NCBI RefSeq assembly: GCF_030758975.1
Contig: NZ_CP132359.1
Span: 1,132,811-1,196,810, forward strand
Direction: 5' to 3'
Source: Bosea beijingensis
GTDB taxonomy: Bacteria > Pseudomonadota > Alphaproteobacteria > Rhizobiales > Beijerinckiaceae
DNA length: 64,000 bases
Below, one piece after another: positions 52,975 to 61,250 of this stretch (its first letter is position 1; each line of letters starts with the position of its first letter). Both the position numbers and the translations under genes were made by a program. The notes beneath the pieces were generated by a model. That model had not been told where the DNA came from, did not search any database, and was given only the letters and a program-made list of their open reading frames with translations.

Positions 52975-53358
52975 ATGCCGACCTCTAGAGGTCTCGGAAC
53001 CGATTTCGACCGCTGGCTCGGCAAGCTCTTCCGCAAGGGTCCGTTCACGGCGCTGATCGTGCTGGTGAAGATCGCCGAGCCGAAGGTCGAGCCCTTGCGC
53101 TCGACCTTCGTCCATGTCGTCGGCGACGAGATCGACTGGGGCGACATCGTGCTGATGTTGCGCGGCGCCGGCGTGAACTGGCACGGTGCCGCCTTCTTCC
53201 CGACGCGCGACGACGATGGCGGCCTTGTGCCGGACGCCATCGCCCGCAATCGCCTGCGCGAACTGGAGACCGCCCTGCGCGAGGACCGCCTCGTCCTCAA
53301 CAAGGGCGCCTTCTTCGACGTCTGGGGCCGGAACCTCGAAATCCAGGAAGCGCGCTGA
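52975..53358 (+). CDS. conserved small protein of unknown function downstream of tRNA-Sec
   Basis: A 127-residue soluble protein with no signal or membrane helix and no motif I can name. It is compact and balanced in charge, for example GTDFDRWLGKLFRKGPFTAL, RSTFVHVVGDEIDWGDIVLM and a C-terminal NKGAFFDVWGRNLEIQEAR; codon usage looks like the neighbours, so it is probably expressed. A 24-codon reading frame starting at ATG 52914 (right after selB) overlaps its start in another frame and ends at 52988; the true N-terminus may involve a frameshift between them. It ends convergent to selD with six bases between, so it belongs to the Sec region by position. Confidence 0.6.
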   Translation: MPTSRGLGTDFDRWLGKLFRKGPFTALIVLVKIAEPKVEPLRSTFVHVVGDEIDWGDIVLMLRGAGVNWHGAAFFPTRDDDGGLVPDAIARNRLRELETALREDRLVLNKGAFFDVWGRNLEIQEAR

Positions 53359-53364
53359 AGCCCG

Positions 53365-54438
53365 TCAGTCGATGACGACCTGCGCGGGCCCGGCCTCGAC
53401 CGCGCCGATGATCCTTGCCGCCGGGTAGCCCGCCTCCCTGATCTGCGCCAGCACGGCCTCGGCCCGCTCGGCTGCGCAGGAAACCAGCAGGCCGCCGGAG
53501 GTCTGTGGATCGGTGAGCAGATGGCGCTGCCAGTCCGGCAAGCCTGCGGGCAGGACGGCACCCTCGCCATAGCTCGCCCAGTTGCGGTGGGAGGCGCCAG
53601 TCACCCTGCCCTCCTGCGCCAGGCGTTCGGCCTGCGACAGGAGCGGCAGGTCGGAAAGCCTGAGCTTCAACGTGACGCCGGAGCCGCGCGCCATCTCCAG
53701 CCCATGGCCGAGAATGCCGAAGCCGGTGACGTCGGTGATCGCGCGGACGTCCGCATCTCCCGCCAGATCGGCGCCAACGCGATTGAGCAACGTCGTCGAG
53801 GCGATCATCTCGTCATAGGCCGCAGCCGAGAGCTCGCCCTTCTTGAAGGCGGCCGAATAGATGCCGACGCCCAGCGCCTTGGTCAGGATCAGCGCGTCGC
53901 CGGACCTGGCACCGCTGTTGCGGCGCAGGTTCGACGGCTTGAGCAGGCCGATGACCGCAAGCCCATAGATCGGCTCGGGCGCATCGATCGAATGGCCGCC
54001 CGCGACCGGAATGCCGGCCTCGGCGCAGATAGAGGCGCCGCCCTTCAGGATTTCGCGGGTGATCTCGAGCGGCAATTTGTCGAGCGGCATGCCGAGGATC
54101 GCCAGCGCCATGATCGGGCGCCCGCCCATGGCATAGACATCGGAGATCGCATTCGTCGCGGCGATGCGGCCGAAATCGTGGGGATCGTCGACGACCGGCA
54201 TGAAGAAATCGGTGGTCGCGACGACGCACGTGTTCTCGTCGATCTGCCAGACGGCGGCATCATCGCCGGTCTCTGTGCCGACGAGGAGTGGGCTGTAGGG
54301 GCCGGCGGCCGGATGCCCGGCAAGCAATTGCTGAAGCACGGCCGGCGCCAGCTTGCAGCCGCAACCGCCGCCATGGGCCAGGCTGGTGAGGCGCAACGGC
54401 GCATGCGCTTCCGCGGCGAGCGGGCTCGTCTGGTTCAT
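53365..54438 (-). CDS. selD: selenide, water dikinase (selenophosphate synthetase) SelD
   Basis: A 357-residue enzyme making selenophosphate from selenide and ATP. ATG 54438 gives the usual lead to [20 protein letters not shown], with catalytic Cys26 and Lys29; the position that is Sec in some SelD proteins is Cys here, so synthesis does not itself need Sec. Other family motifs are [58 protein letters not shown] and [16 protein letters not shown]. It is convergent with the Sec operon and supplies its selenium donor. Confidence 0.96.
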   Translation of the reverse strand: MNQTSPLAAEAHAPLRLTSLAHGGGCGCKLAPAVLQQLLAGHPAAGPYSPLLVGTETGDDAAVWQIDENTCVVATTDFFMPVVDDPHDFGRIAATNAISDVYAMGGRPIMALAILGMPLDKLPLEITREILKGGASICAEAGIPVAGGHSIDAPEPIYGLAVIGLLKPSNLRRNSGARSGDALILTKALGVGIYSAAFKKGELSAAAYDEMIASTTLLNRVGADLAGDADVRAITDVTGFGILGHGLEMARGSGVTLKLRLSDLPLLSQAERLAQEGRVTGASHRNWASYGEGAVLPAGLPDWQRHLLTDPQTSGGLLVSCAAERAEAVLAQIREAGYPAARIIGAVEAGPAQVVID

Positions 54439-54775
54439 GGTCGGGAACTCCGGGAGGTCGGGATTCGGCGGTGCAGCGGCAAAGCGCCGGGCTTCGCGCG
54501 GACGCGTTGCGGTCGCAAACCCGGCCGGTCAGCGCCCCGGCACGCGGGAGCCTCAGCAGCAAGCATGCTCCATCGTTTCCGCATCGGCCGGCAGCGTCAA
54601 CGCTTCCTTTGGCTGATCTCCGGCCTTAACTGGCGCCAACGCTGTCGAGCGGCTGTTCGGATCGCGCGAACGCATGGCTGTCAGGTACCTGGAGGCGGTT
54701 GACCCTGGGCTTTCTCGCTTCCTAGGTTTCGAGCCAGATCGATAGGCATTACGACACGTTTGGAGAAATCTGGTC
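54439..54775. other. 337-base intergenic region upstream of selD and the creatininase-family gene
   Basis: Two divergent genes flank this gap, so it should hold both promoters, but no clear -35/-10 pair, operator palindrome or RNA structure stands out. A 40-codon reverse frame (start near 54675, stop at 54553) ends in EHACC; nothing supports its expression. Confidence 0.4.
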
Positions 54776-55519
54776 ATGCAACTGGCTCTCGCGACCTGGC
54801 ACGAAGTCGAAGAATATCTCCAAACGTCGCGCGGCATTATCGTGCCCGTCGGGTCCACCGAGCAGCATGGGCCCAACGGCCTGATCGGTACGGACCATCT
54901 CGACGCCGAGTTCATCGCCAAGGGTGTCGGCGACAAGATCGGCGCGATGGTCGCCCCGACGCTCGCCTATGGCATGTCGCAGCATCATCTGGGTTTCGCA
55001 GGCTCGGTCACCTTGCGCCCATCGACCATGATCGCAATGGTTGGGGATATCGTGCGCTCACTTGCTCGCAATGGCTTCGAGCGCTTCTTTTTCATCAACG
55101 GGCATGGCGGCAATATCGCGACCGTGACGGCCGCCTTCGACGAAGTCTATGCCTCGCTCTCACTGCTGCCCAATGGCGAGCCTTCTCCGATACGCTGCCG
55201 GATGATGATGTGGTCGAACGGCAAGCGCGCAACCGATATCGCCGAGGAATTGTACCCCGGTGTCAACGGCTCGCATGCAACGGCGGCCGAGGTCTCACTC
55301 GCGCAATTCTACCATCCGGAAGCGATCAAGCATGCGCAGATGGCTCCTAAGGTGGCGCCGGCGAGCACGTCATTCTTCGACTGCTTTGACTATCGCAAGC
55401 GCTATCCGGACGGTCGCATCGGCTCAGATCCGTCGCTCTCCACTCCGCAGCACGGCGAAAGGCTTTTTGCGGCTGCCGTCGATGATATGATCGACGCCTA
55501 TCGCGCGTTCCTGGCCTAG
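54776..55519 (+). CDS. creatininase-family amidohydrolase
   Basis: A 247-residue metal-dependent hydrolase of the creatininase fold. ATG 54776 follows GGAGAAATCTGGTC. The metal motifs are conserved: IVPVGSTEQHGPNGLIGTDH (Glu, His and Asp ligands), INGHGGN (His) and a later Glu in the HATAAEVSLAQFYHPE segment. Members open cyclic amides such as creatinine or take part in cofactor and riboflavin-type pathways, so the substrate is not fixed by family. It stands alone between selD and tRNA-Phe. The 200 bases after its stop hold no intact gene; a reverse-strand frame there ending DEPKALRDAIEKAGIGIE onward looks like the tail of a lost regulator. Confidence 0.85.
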   Translation: MQLALATWHEVEEYLQTSRGIIVPVGSTEQHGPNGLIGTDHLDAEFIAKGVGDKIGAMVAPTLAYGMSQHHLGFAGSVTLRPSTMIAMVGDIVRSLARNGFERFFFINGHGGNIATVTAAFDEVYASLSLLPNGEPSPIRCRMMMWSNGKRATDIAEELYPGVNGSHATAAEVSLAQFYHPEAIKHAQMAPKVAPASTSFFDCFDYRKRYPDGRIGSDPSLSTPQHGERLFAAAVDDMIDAYRAFLA

Positions 55520-55719
55520 TGCTTGTCGGACGCGGCACCAATCGTCCCGCCTGGTGCCGCGGCCTCGATCCCAATGCCAGCCTTCTCGATCGCATCGCGC
55601 AAGGCCTTCGGCTCGTCGCGAGACGCCGCTGACCGTGCTCGACCGCTGAGGCCGATAGAAGCAGCGCGGCCAACACTTGAGTTAGCTGTCGATGGAAGCC
55701 GAAAGGCTCAGGCTGGATC

Positions 55720-55745
55720 AAAAGCCCCGAAATTTCGGGCTTTTT
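55720..55745. terminator. bidirectional rho-independent terminator
   Basis: AAAAGCCC and GGGCTTTTT arms enclose a self-complementary CGAAATTTCG, with T-runs on both sides: TTTTT in the forward direction and TTTTGAT in reverse. It can end both the forward creatininase-family transcript and the reverse tRNA-Phe transcript. Confidence 0.75.
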
Positions 55746-55776
55746 GGAGGACTGTGGAAGCTCTTGGAAGGGTGGA

Positions 55777-55852
55777 TGGTGCCCAGGGACGGAGTCGAAC
55801 CGCCGACACTGCGATTTTCAGTCGCATGCTCTACCAACTGAGCTACCTGGGC
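55777..55852 (-). tRNA. tRNA-Phe (anticodon GAA)
   Basis: Read in reverse, a 76-base cloverleaf: acceptor GCCCAGG pairs with CCTGGGC, then discriminator A and encoded CCA. The D arm has AGCTCAGTTGGTAGAGC, the anticodon loop is CTGAAAA (GAA) on a GCGA stem, and the T arm has GGCGG-TTCGACT-CCGTC. A promoter-like element lies upstream and a terminator downstream. Confidence 0.97.
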
Positions 55853-55893
55853 GAACCGGGAGCGGCGCGGGGCCGTCCGTGTTGGTGGGGGCG

Positions 55894-55921
55894 ATATAGA
55901 GGCAGCCGCTCGGCCTGTCCA
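55894..55921 (-). promoter_or_regulatory. sigma-70-type promoter of tRNA-Phe
   Basis: On the reverse strand TGGACA is followed after 16 bases by CTATAT, close to the TTGACA / TATAAT consensus. Its -10 lies about 42 bases before the tRNA 5' end, a suitable distance for a short leader. Confidence 0.5.
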
Positions 55922-56020
55922 GTCACTTCAGCCGGCTTTCTTCAATACAACGTCGACAGACCTCGACCCTGTGGATTGAGCACGCCGAAATCGGCCTTAA
56001 ACCCAGGCAAATGATTTCGA

Positions 56021-56350
56021 TCAGGACGAGGCCACCGCCTCCCGGCATTCACAATGCCCGATCAACCCGGCGAGGCGGTCGATGGCAGCCAGCGCCGCGC
56101 GCCGGGCCTGTTCCGATTCGGCGATGTTCGCGTGGCCATAGAGCAGCTTGGCGAAGCCGATCGTGTCATTCACCACCTGGAACGAAGCTTCGTGCAGCTC
56201 GCGGGTTTCGCGCAGCACGCCGTGGAGATGCGCAACGTGAGATTCCGCGCTTTCCTGCAGGGCCTTGGCATTGAGGACGCCGGCCTTGAGCACGTCGACG
56301 CGCAGCGCTTCGATATCGCGCGCCAGCAGATCCTTCATCCGATCGGCCAT
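56021..56350 (-). CDS. small helical protein of unknown function (phasin-like composition)
   Basis: A 109-residue, almost entirely alpha-helical protein without signal or membrane segment. The sequence is amphipathic with a regular heptad-like spacing, e.g. RMKDLLARDIEALRVDVLKA, ESAESHVAHLHGVLRETREL and FQVVNDTIGFAKLLYGH. Such composition is seen in phasin-type granule proteins and small coiled-coil regulators, but no family-defining motif is visible, so this is only a description. It ends with HCECRE, two Cys that could bind metal or form a disulfide. No operon partner; the ndh gene upstream on the same strand is 140 bases away. Confidence 0.6.
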   Translation of the reverse strand: MADRMKDLLARDIEALRVDVLKAGVLNAKALQESAESHVAHLHGVLRETRELHEASFQVVNDTIGFAKLLYGHANIAESEQARRAALAAIDRLAGLIGHCECREAVASS

Positions 56351-56490
56351 CGCCCCTCCGTCGCAGGAGATTGCACCAACAGGCCAGCAAACATCAGGCT
56401 ATCATCGAAGCGAGGTCAGCGGCAGCGCCAAAGCTGCCGTTTGGTTAGCTGCTCCTTTCCGACCGGGTCGGAAGGCCCGCGACGACGGCG

Positions 56491-57771
56491 TTACGGTGGG
56501 CTCCGCGGGCTCCCCGGATCGCGCTGCGTGATGAGCCGGGCGCTGCGGTGGCCGCTGACATAGATCCACAGCCAGTTGAGCGCGACTGCGAGCCGGTTGC
56601 GCAGGCCGATCAGGAAGAAGATGTGGGCGATGCCCCAGATCCACCAGGCCAGGCGCCCGCGCAGCTTGATCCAGCCGAAATCGACGATGGCTGCGCGCTT
56701 GCCGATCGTCGCGAGATTGCCGGCATTCCTGTAGGCGAAGGGCGGCGGCGCCGGCTTGCCTTGCAGCCGCGCCTTGATGAGGTCGGCGACATAGCGCCCC
56801 TGCTGCTTGGCTGCCGGCGCCACGCCGGGCACCGGCTTGCCGTCCGCACCGGCGACGAAGGCAGTGTCGCCGATGACGAAGATATCGGGCTCGCCGGGCA
56901 CCGTCAGATCGGGCTCGACGCGGACACGGCCGGCCCGGTCGCCGGTCATCCCCAGCCATTCCGCCGCCGGCGACGCGGCAACGCCTGCCGCCCAGAGGAC
57001 GGTTCGGGTCGGGAGCGTCTCTGCGCCGAGCGTGATCCCGTCCGCGCGGCACTCCGAGACCGGCTGGCCCAGCCTGATCTCGACGCCGAGTCGGTTCAGC
57101 GCCCGCTCGGCATAGGCGGACAGATCCTCCGTGAAGCCGGCGAGGATGCGCGGGCCGGCTTCGACCAGGATCACACGGGCACTGCGCGTGTCGAAATTGC
57201 GGAAATCGCCGCGGAGCGTGTCATGCGCGAGCTCCGCGATGGTGCCGGCGAGCTCGACGCCGGTCGGCCCTGCCCCGATGATCACGAAGGTCAGCCATTC
57301 GGCGCGCCGCACCGGATCGGTCTCCCATTCCGCCTGCTCGAAGGCGGAGAGGATACGACGGCGGATGCGGGTCGCATCCTCCAGCGTCTTCACGCCCGGC
57401 GCATAGGGCTCCCACTCGTCATGGCCGAAATAGGAATGGCGGGCGCCGGTCGCGAGGATCAGCATGTTGAAACCGATCGGCCGCTCACCCTCCAGCAACA
57501 CCTGCTTGGCGGCCTTGTCGACGCCCGCGACCGTGCCGAGCAGGGTCGCGACATTCTTGTGCCCGCGCAGCAGGAAGCGGATCGGCCAGGCGATCTCGGA
57601 AGTCGGCAGCGAGGCGGTCGCGACCTGATAAAGCAAGGGCTGGAACAGGTGATGGTTGCGCTGGTCGATCAGCGTGATCCTGACCGGCGCACCGGCGAGA
57701 TTGCGGGCGGCTTCCAGCCCGCCGAAGCCGGCGCCGACGATGACGACGTGATGATCGCTGCCGTTGCTCAT
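56491..57771 (-). CDS. ndh: type II NADH:quinone oxidoreductase (NDH-2)
   Basis: A 426-residue membrane-associated flavoprotein that oxidises NADH and reduces quinone without pumping protons. ATG 57771 leads to the FAD-binding HVVIVGAGFGGLEAARNLAG; the quinone/FAD region has HLFQPLLYQVATASLPTSEI; the NADH site is FVIIGAGPTGVELAGTIAEL; and the second FAD motif is DIFVIGDTAFV. The C-terminal amphipathic membrane anchor is WWIWGIAHIFFLIGLRNR, then NWLWIYVSGHRSARLI. All family features are intact. Electrons from NADH enter the same quinone pool as those from formate dehydrogenase. Confidence 0.94.
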   Translation of the reverse strand: MSNGSDHHVVIVGAGFGGLEAARNLAGAPVRITLIDQRNHHLFQPLLYQVATASLPTSEIAWPIRFLLRGHKNVATLLGTVAGVDKAAKQVLLEGERPIGFNMLILATGARHSYFGHDEWEPYAPGVKTLEDATRIRRRILSAFEQAEWETDPVRRAEWLTFVIIGAGPTGVELAGTIAELAHDTLRGDFRNFDTRSARVILVEAGPRILAGFTEDLSAYAERALNRLGVEIRLGQPVSECRADGITLGAETLPTRTVLWAAGVAASPAAEWLGMTGDRAGRVRVEPDLTVPGEPDIFVIGDTAFVAGADGKPVPGVAPAAKQQGRYVADLIKARLQGKPAPPPFAYRNAGNLATIGKRAAIVDFGWIKLRGRLAWWIWGIAHIFFLIGLRNRLAVALNWLWIYVSGHRSARLITQRDPGSPRSPP

Positions 57772-57911
57772 GTGTCGAGCGCTCCGAGACCTGATAGATC
57801 ACGCTGCCATCGTCAGGGACGATGGCGCCTTCCGTGAGACCGGCCGGTTCCAAGCGCCCCGGCCCCATGCTTCCCACAACCGTCTCGCCACGAGAGAGCG
57901 TGGCCGAAGGC

Positions 57912-58118
57912 TCAGTCCTCGCGCTCGCGCTGCTGCGGCGCACCCTCCTCCGCCTCGTCGACGGGCTCGCCGGGAATCACGTAGCTGCCCTTCAGCCAGC
58001 GGCCGAGATCGATATCGGCGCAGCGCGCCGAGCAGAACGGCTTGAAGCGCGCGACCGCCAGCTTGCCGCAGATCGGACAGGGCTTTGCAGCCGGCGGGGC
58101 TTTGTCGGTGTCAGTCAT
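57912..58118 (-). CDS. yacG: DNA gyrase inhibitor YacG (small zinc-finger protein)
   Basis: A 68-residue protein of the YacG family, which binds zinc and inhibits DNA gyrase in E. coli. ATG 58118 gives the four zinc cysteines Cys14, 17, 29 and 33 in CPICGK and [15 protein letters not shown], the family signature, followed by an acidic tail. Its start overlaps the end of the SDR gene upstream by eight bases. In many relatives yacG directly follows maf; here an SDR gene separates them. Confidence 0.92.
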   Translation of the reverse strand: MTDTDKAPPAAKPCPICGKLAVARFKPFCSARCADIDLGRWLKGSYVIPGEPVDEAEEGAPQQRERED

Positions 58119-58932
58119 ATTTGAGCGTGATGCCTCCATCGACGACGAGCTCGATGCCGGTGACGTAGCGCGCCTCGTCGCTGGCGAGGAAGAGCGCGGC
58201 ATTGGCCACGTCCCAGGCCTCGCCCATATGCCCCATCGGGACCTGCGCGGCGCGGGCGGCCCACATCGCATCGACATCGCCCTTGCCATAGACGGCGGCG
58301 AGGCCGGCGGAATGCTCGACCATCGGCGTCTTCATCAGACCGGGCAGGATCGCGTTCACACGAATCTTCTGTGGGGCGTATTGCACCGCCGTCGTGCGGG
58401 TGAGCTGGTTCAGCGCAGCCTTGGTCGCGGAATAGCTGGCATAGGGCACGCCGGTGTGGCGGATCGAGGCGATCGACGAGATGTTGATGATCGAACCGCC
58501 CTCTCCCGTCTCCTCGAACTGACGCTGCATCACCGGGATGACATGCTTCATCACCAGGAAGGGGCCGGTGAGGTTGACCCGGAAGACACGCTCCCAGACC
58601 TCCTCCGCGAGATCGACGACGCTGCCGACCTCGGCAATGCCGACATTGTTGTCGAGAATGTCGATCCGGCCGTAGCGGCCGAGCGCATGGGCGACGAGTT
58701 CGGCGACCTGCTCCGCCCGGGTGACATCCGCCTGCATGGCAAAGGCTTCGCCACCCTCGTTGCGGATGATGCCGGCCGTCTCCTCGGCCGCGTCGCGGTT
58801 GATGTCGGCGCAAACCACCTTCGCGCCCTCGCGCGCGAAGATCGTCGCCGTCGCCTTGCCATTGCCCCAGCCCGGGCCGATCGACCCTGCCCCTGCCACG
58901 ATCGCGACCTTGCCGCTCAGACGTCCCGTCAT
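58111..58932 (-). CDS. SDR-family NAD(P)-dependent oxidoreductase
   Basis: A 273-residue short-chain dehydrogenase starting at ATG 58932. The coenzyme motif is an expanded glycine-rich turn, [15 protein letters not shown], found in a subset of SDRs; then [24 protein letters not shown] and [10 protein letters not shown] in place of NNAG. The catalytic Ser and Tyr-x-x-x-Lys lie in [20 protein letters not shown] then TKAALNQLT. Substrate unknown. It sits between maf and yacG, whose reading frame it overlaps, suggesting it was inserted into a conserved pair and became coupled. Confidence 0.88.
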   Translation of the reverse strand: MTGRLSGKVAIVAGAGSIGPGWGNGKATATIFAREGAKVVCADINRDAAEETAGIIRNEGGEAFAMQADVTRAEQVAELVAHALGRYGRIDILDNNVGIAEVGSVVDLAEEVWERVFRVNLTGPFLVMKHVIPVMQRQFEETGEGGSIINISSIASIRHTGVPYASYSATKAALNQLTRTTAVQYAPQKIRVNAILPGLMKTPMVEHSAGLAAVYGKGDVDAMWAARAAQVPMGHMGEAWDVANAALFLASDEARYVTGIELVVDGGITLKYD

Positions 58933-59029
58933 CTTTGCCTTCCCCTCATCGGCGCGTTCCAGCGCGTCGCGTTTCCCGGCGGCAGGATCAGCCGCGAGAC
59001 GCGTTCAGGCAACCCGCATGGACGCCGTG

Positions 59030-59638
59030 TCAGGCTGCGTTCATCCAGCCGAAGCGGATCGGGAAGCCCTCGCCGCCGAGGAGATTGACCGTCTCGTAGA
59101 GCGGCAGGCCGACGACGCCGGTATAGGAGCCGACGAGCTTGACGACGAAGGAGCCGGCAATGCCCTGCACGGCATAGCCGCCGGCCTTGCCGCGCCACTC
59201 GCCCGAGGCGAGATAGGTCTCGATATCCTCGGTGGAGAGGCGCTTGAAGCGCAGGCGCGTCTCGACGATGCGGTCGCGGATCGTGCCCGAGGGCGTCACC
59301 AATGCGACGCCGGTATAGACGCGGTGCGCCCGGCCAGAGAGCAGGCGCAGGCAGGCCGCGGCCTCGTCGACGATCTCGGCCTTGGGCAGGATGCGCCGGC
59401 CGACGGCGACGACCGTATCGGCCGCGAGGATATAGCAGCCTTCGAGATCGGCGCGTGCCTTGGCGCCCTCACGCGCGGCTTGCGCCTTCTCGCGGGCCAG
59501 CCGGCGGGCGAGATCGCGCGGACGCTCGCCCTTCAGCGGGGCCTCGTCGAGATCGGCCGGCAGCAGCGCGTCCGGCTTCAGCCCCGCTTGCTCCAGCAGC
59601 GCGAGGCGGCGCGGCGACGCCGATGCGAGGACGAGCAT
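59030..59638 (-). CDS. maf: Maf/Ham1-superfamily nucleotide pyrophosphatase
   Basis: A 202-residue enzyme that hydrolyses non-canonical nucleoside triphosphates such as dTTP/UTP analogues (YhdE/YceF family). ATG 59638 gives the standard [22 protein letters not shown] 59680 would add 14 residues. Motifs are SASPRR, REKAQAA, the DTVV of [24 protein letters not shown] and the [16 protein letters not shown] catalytic segment. It is a housekeeping gene commonly placed near yacG. The 260 bases after its start up to 59941 hold no gene. Confidence 0.93.
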   Translation of the reverse strand: MLVLASASPRRLALLEQAGLKPDALLPADLDEAPLKGERPRDLARRLAREKAQAAREGAKARADLEGCYILAADTVVAVGRRILPKAEIVDEAAACLRLLSGRAHRVYTGVALVTPSGTIRDRIVETRLRFKRLSTEDIETYLASGEWRGKAGGYAVQGIAGSFVVKLVGSYTGVVGLPLYETVNLLGGEGFPIRFGWMNAA

Positions 59639-59941
59639 CGGCCGCCAGCCGGGATGTTTGGGAGTGGAGAAAAGGCTCAACAGGCTGCTCGACAGGATTC
59701 CGGGGCCGCAGGGCTGCGGCGCAGGTCAAGCCTTAGAGCATTTCGGCGGGTCGATAAATCCACCCGGCTGCGCGGGGTGAGGCCAAACCTCAGGCTCTCC
59801 ATCCCCACAGCCAGCCCTCTGCCTGAAATCCGGGCGGGATTGCTGGTATACCAGGCATTGCCAAGCCGAGCTGTTGACGGCAGACTTCATGCCCCTCGGC
59901 GTTCCGCCATCTCTTCTTGTTGGCCTTCCGGAGTTCCCCTC

Positions 59942-60325
59942 ATGCCCCAACCGCGCAAATCGACGGGCTCCGCCCTCGCGACCGGGGCGGAGGCGCAGGT
60001 TCTCGCGGCCCGCCTGATGTCCATGCATGCGGAAGCCGGCCTGACGATCGCCATGCGGATGCCGCTGCTGATGAAGGGCGCCTTCGGCGACAGCCGCGGC
60101 CAGCGCGAGGCCACCAAGGCCGTGATGGAGAAAGTCTCGGCCGTGTTCGAGAGCAGCGTCGCCGCGACGCAGGCCGCGACCGCCTTCTGGTGGGGGCTGG
60201 CGCTCAACCCGCCCGGCCAGTTCGACCTCGCGATGGCGGCGGTCAAGGTTGCCGACAGCACGCTGGAGCCCTTCGCGCGACGCACCCGCGCCAATGCGGC
60301 GCGCCTCAGCGGCTACCGCCGCTAA
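59942..60325 (+). CDS. small helical protein of unknown function
   Basis: A 127-residue protein with ATG 59942. It is helical and Ala-rich with a Met-rich patch (LTIAMRMPLLMKGAFGD), then REATKAVMEKVSAVFESSVA, AATAFWWGLALNP, and a basic end RTRANAARLSGYRR. The arrangement resembles phasin-like or polyhydroxyalkanoate-granule proteins, in which a hydrophobic helix pair binds granules, but no diagnostic signature is visible. It is convergent with pssA with 15 bases between. Codon usage matches the surroundings, so it is likely real. Confidence 0.65.
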   Translation: MPQPRKSTGSALATGAEAQVLAARLMSMHAEAGLTIAMRMPLLMKGAFGDSRGQREATKAVMEKVSAVFESSVAATQAATAFWWGLALNPPGQFDLAMAAVKVADSTLEPFARRTRANAARLSGYRR

Positions 60326-60340
60326 GGCTTCAATTCACGA

Positions 60341-61183
60341 TCAGACCTGACTGCCGGAAACAGTTTCCGCCGCCGGAACGGGCGTCGCGAGCGCATGTGC
60401 GCGCTCCAGCTTGCGATAGCGCGCGACGCTCACCGGGATCAGCGCGAGATAGGCGAGCACGACGACCGTCAGCACCTCGAAGGTGTAGGCGAAGAGCAGG
60501 CCTGCCACGATCACCACCGCGACGAAGATCGGCAGGACCTGCGTGCGCGGGACACGCGTGCCGAGCGTCTTGCCGGCATAGCAGGGAATGCGCGAGATCG
60601 TCAGGAAGGCGATGAACAGGATGTAGATGCCGACAGGGAGCGCGCCGTATTCCTGCACGGGCACGCCGATGATGTGGAGATAGACCGGCAACAGGGCAGT
60701 GATCGCACCCGCGGGGGCCGGCATGCCGACAAAGAAGTTCTTCTGCCATTCCGGACGATCAGGATCGTCGATCATCACGTTGAAGCGCGCGAGCCTCAAG
60801 GCCATGGCGCAGGCCAGCGTCAACACGATGATCCAGCCGAAGGATTTTAGATCCTGCAGGACGAAGATCCAGAGCACATAGCCGGTTGCGACGCCGAAAT
60901 TGACAAAATCGGAGAGCGAATCGAGCTCGGCTCCGAAGCGCGACGTGCCCTTGAGCAGGCGGGCCAGACGGCCGTCGACACCGTCGAGCGCCGCCGCGAT
61001 CAGGATGCAGATCGTCGCCGTCTCCAGCTTGCCCTCGACAATGAGGCGCATCGCGGTGAGGCCGAGGCAAAGCGCCAGCAGCGTGATGACGTTCGGCGCC
61101 AGCAGCCTGAAGGGAATCGGCTTGAAGCGGGCGCGCTTGGATTCCGCGCGCTCGGGCTCGAAGGGAGGAAACAGGTCGCTCAT
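60341..61183 (-). CDS. pssA: CDP-diacylglycerol--serine O-phosphatidyltransferase
   Basis: A 280-residue inner-membrane enzyme that makes phosphatidylserine from CDP-diacylglycerol and serine. It carries the complete CDP-alcohol phosphatidyltransferase motif D67-x2-D70-G71-x2-A74-R75-x8-G84-x3-D88-x3-D92, in DGVDGRLARLLKGTSRF then GAELDSLSD. Around seven or eight membrane helices follow. It belongs with psd, which decarboxylates the product to phosphatidylethanolamine; a DUF4279-like gene now separates them on the same strand. Confidence 0.93.
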   Translation of the reverse strand: MSDLFPPFEPERAESKRARFKPIPFRLLAPNVITLLALCLGLTAMRLIVEGKLETATICILIAAALDGVDGRLARLLKGTSRFGAELDSLSDFVNFGVATGYVLWIFVLQDLKSFGWIIVLTLACAMALRLARFNVMIDDPDRPEWQKNFFVGMPAPAGAITALLPVYLHIIGVPVQEYGALPVGIYILFIAFLTISRIPCYAGKTLGTRVPRTQVLPIFVAVVIVAGLLFAYTFEVLTVVVLAYLALIPVSVARYRKLERAHALATPVPAAETVSGSQV

Positions 61184-61250
61184 GTCAGCCGGAATACGCG
61201 GTTTTCCGCACCGAAGCTAGCGGAACACCTCAATGCAAACCTGTCTCCAC

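Noticed and set aside
54553..54675. 40-codon reverse frame ending in EHACC upstream of selD, considered as a small Cys or Sec protein
   Set aside because: No ribosome site, no SECIS hairpin after its stop and no recognisable family; chance frame in GC-rich DNA.
55777..55852. Prophage or integrative element at tRNA-Phe
   Set aside because: No integrase, no second copy of the tRNA 3' end and only housekeeping genes beside it.
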